Below, piece by piece: positions 60,499 to 64,000 of a stretch of DNA of 64,000 nt. A model generated the notes under the pieces. That model was not told the origin of the DNA. It saw only the letters and a list, made by a program, of their open reading frames with translations, and did not search any database. Every line of letters begins with the position of its first letter. The first letter of the stretch is position 1. This DNA comes from an uncultured Prevotellaceae bacterium (GTDB lineage: Bacteria > Bacteroidota > Bacteroidia > Bacteroidales > Muribaculaceae): the NCBI GenBank assembly GCA_947167995.1, contig CAMVKS010000002.1:34182-98181 (forward strand), read 5' to 3'. The translations under genes were made by a program, and so were the position numbers.

Positions 60499-62016
60499 TT
60501 AGATTTCTTTACCATTTTTGTCATAGCTCTTGCCCTTGCTGTAGTCGGGCTCGCCATCCTTAAAATCACCCACAAAATAGCTGCCAGTGGATGTATCGAG
60601 CAACTTGCCGTGCTCATAGGCATCATTTTTAAACGTGCCTTCAAACACATTGCTGCCGTCAGAATTAGTGAATTTAGCATTACCCTCAAGCTTGCCATGC
60701 ACAAATTCTCCCACATAGACGCTGCCGTCGGCAAATCGTGCCTCTCCCTTGCCATGAGGAAGAGTATTATCATCAACCTCGCCAGTGTAAGTGCAACTAC
60801 CACCTAAAGCATCGTTTAGACTTGTGGTGATTTTCCTGTTTTCAACCTTGTATGCCTCGTTAGCTGTAGCAGCAGCTATTGTATCCTGGCCTGAACTAAT
60901 AACATCATTTGATGACGATGGCTTAAGCGCAAGCCACGCCGTAAGTGCCACCACGGCAGTGAATGCGGCAACAACAAGAGGAATCCATAATGATTTTTTA
61001 CTCTTGCTTTCACTCTTATTCTTATACTTGCCAATATCCACTTTAGGAGTCGGAACTTCGGTTACAGGCAATTGTGGTTTAACAGGCCTTGTCGTTTCAG
61101 TTTTTTTCTCAATGTACTGCTGCGTCACTACTGGACTTGCGTCCAACTGTTTCCACAGAGCACGCAACTTGGCAATGTCCTTAGGGCGCATCTCACTGGC
61201 ACCTTGCGTCATCATTGCTATGAGACGTTTCAGAGGTTCACTCACGGGTTGAGTATAAATGAAGGCATCAGCTCCGTTGACGCGAATTTCCCTCTTGCTT
61301 GGGATGGGAGCACTACTGAGCACCCTAAACAGAGTGATTCCAAGGGAATAAATATCGGTCCACGGGCCTATTTCATCATATTCCTGGTTGGTGAGTTCGG
61401 ACGGTGCATATTCGGGCGTGAAGGCAAAACCTGTGAGGGTGGTTGCCTCGGCTTTGTTGGCATGCTTGCTGGCTCCGAAGTCGATAAGCTTAGCCACACC
61501 GTCGGGGGTGACCATGATGTTGTGAGGCTTGATATCGAGATGTAGAAGCCCGGCACGATGCACCTCGTCGAGGGCATCCATCATCTGGTCGAGCACCGAG
61601 CGTGCAAGTGCCTCGTTGACAGGACCATCCCGCTTGATGCGATTGTTGAGCGACTCACCTTCAATGAAGTCCATGGCATAATATACTGTGCCGAATTCCT
61701 CAAACAGAGCATACACTCTGACTACATTTTTGTGCTGAATCTTGAAGATGCGCTGTGCTTCTTTCTTGAACTTCTCGCGCAGGTTGTTGAACATTCCCAG
61801 ATTGTCGGAATTGCTCACTCCCACGGTGAGATTATCTTCCTCGCGGTAGTTTATCATCTTGATATAGAACTCCTTGATGGCAACCCGTGCCTTGAGGTTG
61901 ACATCGGTGGCAAGATAGGTATTACCAAATCCACCCGACGCCAAGTGCTGCTCAATGCGGTATTGGCCTCCATGCAATAGTGTCCCTTCGGGAAGAAAAT
62001 TACTTATTTCGCTCAT
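60499..62016 (-). CDS. Membrane-anchored Hanks-type Ser/Thr protein kinase with C-terminal MORN repeats
   Basis: 505 aa. N-terminal kinase domain (about 15-290): glycine loop LASGGFGNTYLA, VAIK with the ATP Lys at 48, catalytic loop HLDIKPHNIM (HLD in place of HRD), LIDFGASK, and YAPSEL. A basic stretch and one transmembrane helix (SLWIPLVVAAFTAVVALTAW, about 345-365) follow. The extracytoplasmic part has MORN-type repeats: YTGEVDDNTLPHGKGEARFA, YVGEFVHGKLEGNAKF, FVGDFKDGEPDYSKGK. All kinase catalytic residues are present. It heads the operon with the two FGE-fold and Sel1 proteins, suggesting that the secreted proteins are its signals or effectors; this is inference. Confidence 0.9.
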   Translation of the reverse strand: MSEISNFLPEGTLLHGGQYRIEQHLASGGFGNTYLATDVNLKARVAIKEFYIKMINYREEDNLTVGVSNSDNLGMFNNLREKFKKEAQRIFKIQHKNVVRVYALFEEFGTVYYAMDFIEGESLNNRIKRDGPVNEALARSVLDQMMDALDEVHRAGLLHLDIKPHNIMVTPDGVAKLIDFGASKHANKAEATTLTGFAFTPEYAPSELTNQEYDEIGPWTDIYSLGITLFRVLSSAPIPSKREIRVNGADAFIYTQPVSEPLKRLIAMMTQGASEMRPKDIAKLRALWKQLDASPVVTQQYIEKKTETTRPVKPQLPVTEVPTPKVDIGKYKNKSESKSKKSLWIPLVVAAFTAVVALTAWLALKPSSSNDVISSGQDTIAAATANEAYKVENRKITTSLNDALGGSCTYTGEVDDNTLPHGKGEARFADGSVYVGEFVHGKLEGNAKFTNSDGSNVFEGTFKNDAYEHGKLLDTSTGSYFVGDFKDGEPDYSKGKSYDKNGKEI

Positions 62017-62027
62017 TGGCTTCTATA

Positions 62028-62060
62028 CAAAGTTATTAATGGTGATATTTATGAAATCAA
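62028..62060 (-). promoter_or_regulatory. Promoter of the kinase-FGE-Sel1 operon
   Basis: TTG (62060-62058), 22 bp, TAACTTTG (62035-62028). The -7 box is only 12 nt before the kinase start, so the mRNA would have a very short leader of a few bases. Confidence 0.55.
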
Positions 62061-62097
62061 CCACAAAAATACAAAAAAAATAATTAAAATGTCTATT

Positions 62098-62206
62098 TTA
62101 ACCCTTTTTATTAGCAATTTTACGGAAATCGCATTTTATGGGTGCGGGATGATTAAGTGTTAAGTGAAGCCGCGTTGCGGCTGATGAGTGCACTGGAGTC
62201 ATAGGA
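62098..62206. repeat. Long direct repeat, right copy flanking the kinase/FGE block
   Basis: Right copy of the segment at 55993-56110, including GCATTTTATGGG, GGATGATTAAGT, the AGCCGCGTTGCGGCT hairpin and GATGAGTGCACTGGA. Confidence 0.8.
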
Positions 62207-62278
62207 ATCAGATTCCTATAATTCCTATAATTCCCGCCTTGTCCCTACAGAGGGGAGGCTGTGGCCCATCTCCCCCCC

Positions 62279-62432
62279 CGGGAGGATGTTTCAAAATTCA
62301 GGTTTAGTGCGCTTCGCGCAGAAATCCAACAAATCATCACGAATCAAGCATTATTTAATTTGCTGGATTTGGAGAAATTTTAATAATTTCTCACGCGTAG
62401 CGTGACTCATCTTATTTTGACACAGCCCCTCC
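62279..62432. mobile_element. MITE-like element 2
   Basis: GGGAGGATGTTTCAAAATTC at the left end is similar to the complement of the right end (GGAGGGGCTGTGTCAAAATA). The core GT(G/T)TCAAAAT is that of element 1. The 150-bp interior is non-coding and contains a GAAATCCA/TGGATTT inverted pair. Confidence 0.55.
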
Positions 62433-62453
62433 CTTATGCTTAACACTTACTAT

Positions 62454-63764
62454 TTATTTCCCAATACAGTAGTATTTAAATCCCATGGTTTCCAGTTCTT
62501 TGCCGTCGTAGATGTTGCGTCCGTCGATGACGAGGGGTGTGTTCATCGCTTCTTTCACTTTTTCCCATGATGGCACGCGGAACTGTCGCCACTCGGTGAC
62601 GAGCATCACGGCGTCGGCTTTGTTCACGGCGTCGTAGATGTCGAGGGCGCAGTAGATGTCGTTCCAGCGGAACTTGATGGCGTTCATCGCCACAGGGTCA
62701 TAGACGCGCACATGGCACCCTGCCTGCAGCAGCAAGTCGATGGTGGTGATTGCTGGCGACTCGCGAATGTCGTCGGTGTTAGGCTTGAATGACAATCCCC
62801 ACAGTGCCACCGTTTTGCCCTTGATGTCGCCGCCGTAGAAGTCGCGGAATTTCTCAAACAGTCGTTGCTTCTGCTTGGCGTTGACCTTATCGACAGCCTT
62901 GAGTACCTCCATGGAATAGCCGTTCTTCTCCCCTATGTTTATAAGGTCGTTGATGTCCTTGGGGAACAGAGTGCCGCCATATCCGCAGCCCGGGTAGATG
63001 TATTTAGGGCCTATTCGGCTGTCGGTGCCCACACCGTGTCGCACGGTGTTGATGTCGGCGCCCACTATCTCGCACAGGTTGGCGATTTCGTTCATGAAGC
63101 TCACGCGGGTAGCGAGCATCGACGTGGCGGCATATTTTATCATCTCGGCGGTTGTCGAGTCGGTGTAGATTACAGGGAAATATTTGAACTTGAGAGGGTG
63201 ATATAGGGTGTCCATCGCCTTGCGTGAGCGCTCGTTGTCCACACCAAGGATGATGCGGTCGGGCTTCATGAAATTCTTGATGGCATTGCCCTCGGTGAGG
63301 AAGTCGGGGTTGGAGACAACGTCGAAGTCGAAGTCCACCTGGCGCTCGTCAAAAATGCCTTGTATGAGCTCCTTGATTTTCTTTGACGTTCCCAATGGCA
63401 CCGTCGACTTGATGATGAACACAGCATAGTTGTTCACGTTCTGGGCAAACTGCGTGGCGGTGTCTACAACTTGCGAGAGGTCGGTGCCTCCATCCTGTGC
63501 CGGCGGGGTGTCGACAGCACAGAACACATAGTCGACATTGTCAAACACGTTGGCAAAATTGCTGGTGAAGTTGAGCCTTCGAGCCTCGACCGAGCGTTTT
63601 ACCATGTCTTCAAGGCCCTGTTCATATATTGGCAGACCTCCATAGAGCAGAAGGTTGATTTTGCGTGCGTCGGAGTCGACACAAGTCACGTTAACGCCGA
63701 GGTCGGCAAAGCAGGCTCCTGTAACGAGTCCGGCATATCCTGTTCCAACTATAAGAATATTCAT
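62454..63764 (-). CDS. UDP-glucose 6-dehydrogenase family protein with substituted active-site residues
   Basis: 436 aa, normal length. N-terminal NAD motif ILIVGTGYAGLVTGACFADL, CAVDTPPAQDG, IKSTVPLGT and VSNPDFLTEGNAIKNFMKPD are all typical of UDP-glucose/GDP-mannose dehydrogenases. In the catalytic segment, however, the usual GYGGSCFPKD reads GYGGTLFPKD, so the nucleophilic Cys is Leu, and the conserved Asn of the KYAAN helix is Thr (IKYAATSMLATR). The catalytic Lys of that helix remains. It may be inactive, make an aldehyde, or act on another sugar. It is a single gene next to tandem repeats. Confidence 0.88.
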   Translation of the reverse strand: MNILIVGTGYAGLVTGACFADLGVNVTCVDSDARKINLLLYGGLPIYEQGLEDMVKRSVEARRLNFTSNFANVFDNVDYVFCAVDTPPAQDGGTDLSQVVDTATQFAQNVNNYAVFIIKSTVPLGTSKKIKELIQGIFDERQVDFDFDVVSNPDFLTEGNAIKNFMKPDRIILGVDNERSRKAMDTLYHPLKFKYFPVIYTDSTTAEMIKYAATSMLATRVSFMNEIANLCEIVGADINTVRHGVGTDSRIGPKYIYPGCGYGGTLFPKDINDLINIGEKNGYSMEVLKAVDKVNAKQKQRLFEKFRDFYGGDIKGKTVALWGLSFKPNTDDIRESPAITTIDLLLQAGCHVRVYDPVAMNAIKFRWNDIYCALDIYDAVNKADAVMLVTEWRQFRVPSWEKVKEAMNTPLVIDGRNIYDGKELETMGFKYYCIGK

Positions 63765-63793
63765 GATTTAGAGATTTAGTTATATTTTTGTTA

Positions 63794-63949
63794 CAAAATT
63801 AGTGCAAACCGAGAGAAATACAAAAAGAAAGACGAAGTTTTTCTTTTTTATTTCAGAGGTGCAGCCTAATTTATCCAAAATTAGTGCAAACCGAGAGAAA
63901 TACAAAAAGAAAGACAAAGTTTTTCTTTTTTATTTCAGAGGTGCAGCCT
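63794..63949. repeat. Two tandem copies of a 74-bp intergenic unit (period 82 bp)
   Basis: Units 63794-63867 and 63876-63949 differ at one base (GACGAAG against GACAAAG). Each contains GTGCAAACCGAGAGAAATAC and an AAAAGAAA/TTTTTCTTTT hairpin with a T-tract on the plus strand, so each may act as a terminator for plus-strand transcripts. Nothing recognisable lies in 63950-64000. Confidence 0.85.
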
Positions 63950-64000
63950 CCTGTTTTCCGCAATGAGCCCCACAAATCAGTTTTGGGCGATTTCGACAAG

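Overview
The window looks like a chromosomal segment of a gut Bacteroidales bacterium (Muribaculaceae/Prevotella-like; the family is an inference), with a temperate siphophage integrated in the middle. Evidence: promoters of the Bacteroidetes type (-33 TTTG or TTG, about 19-21 bp, -7 TAnnTTTG), no Shine-Dalgarno sites, a TPP riboswitch in front of a TonB-dependent receptor, the type IX secretion protein PorV plus a giant secreted protein with a T9SS-like C-terminus, and tandem RseP-like proteases beside dxr.

Layout. 1-8.7 kb: a riboswitch-controlled TonB receptor (cut by the window edge), a 1705-aa secreted multidomain protein with a gingipain/hemagglutinin-type domain, and a small outer-membrane beta-barrel. 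8.8-14.0 kb: an rRNA methyltransferase of the RlmI type, two RseP paralogues and dxr. 14.2-18.6 kb: a dockerin plus FGE-fold secreted protein, then FAD-dependent dehydrogenase - psuK - psuG (pseudouridine catabolism). 18.7-45.1 kb: the prophage. 45.2-55.8 kb: MarC, an AspT/YidE-type transporter, argS, a Bax-inhibitor-1 protein, porV, ispF, and glpA-glpB without glpC. 56-62 kb: a membrane Ser/Thr kinase with MORN repeats, two secreted FGE-fold proteins and a secreted Sel1-repeat protein that share one leader/linker cassette; the block is bounded by direct repeats. 62.4-63.8 kb: a UDP-glucose dehydrogenase family protein whose catalytic Cys position is Leu.

The prophage (about 26.4 kb) carries a large serine integrase, TerS/TerL, HK97-type portal, protease and capsid, head-tail connectors, major tail protein (MTP), tail assembly chaperone, tape measure, two large distal-tail proteins, a primase-like protein, two HNH endonucleases, a possible holin and a plus-strand three-gene cluster. 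Both the MTP and the tail chaperone end on an A9 run in A AAA AAA phase and continue open in the -1 frame, giving an Ig-like MTP extension and a G/GT-type fusion. Two paralogous BspA-like repeat proteins sit between portal and protease. A 62-64 bp inverted-repeat element occurs four times, with compensatory changes in its stem, and the 10-mer GATATTTATA lies a fixed 14-18 nt before four phage genes. The attachment site lies between MTP and the tail chaperone, and joining the flanks at a shared CATGA restores one 32-codon host ORF.

No tRNA, rRNA or CRISPR array was recognised. No endolysin or repressor gene was recognised in the prophage.
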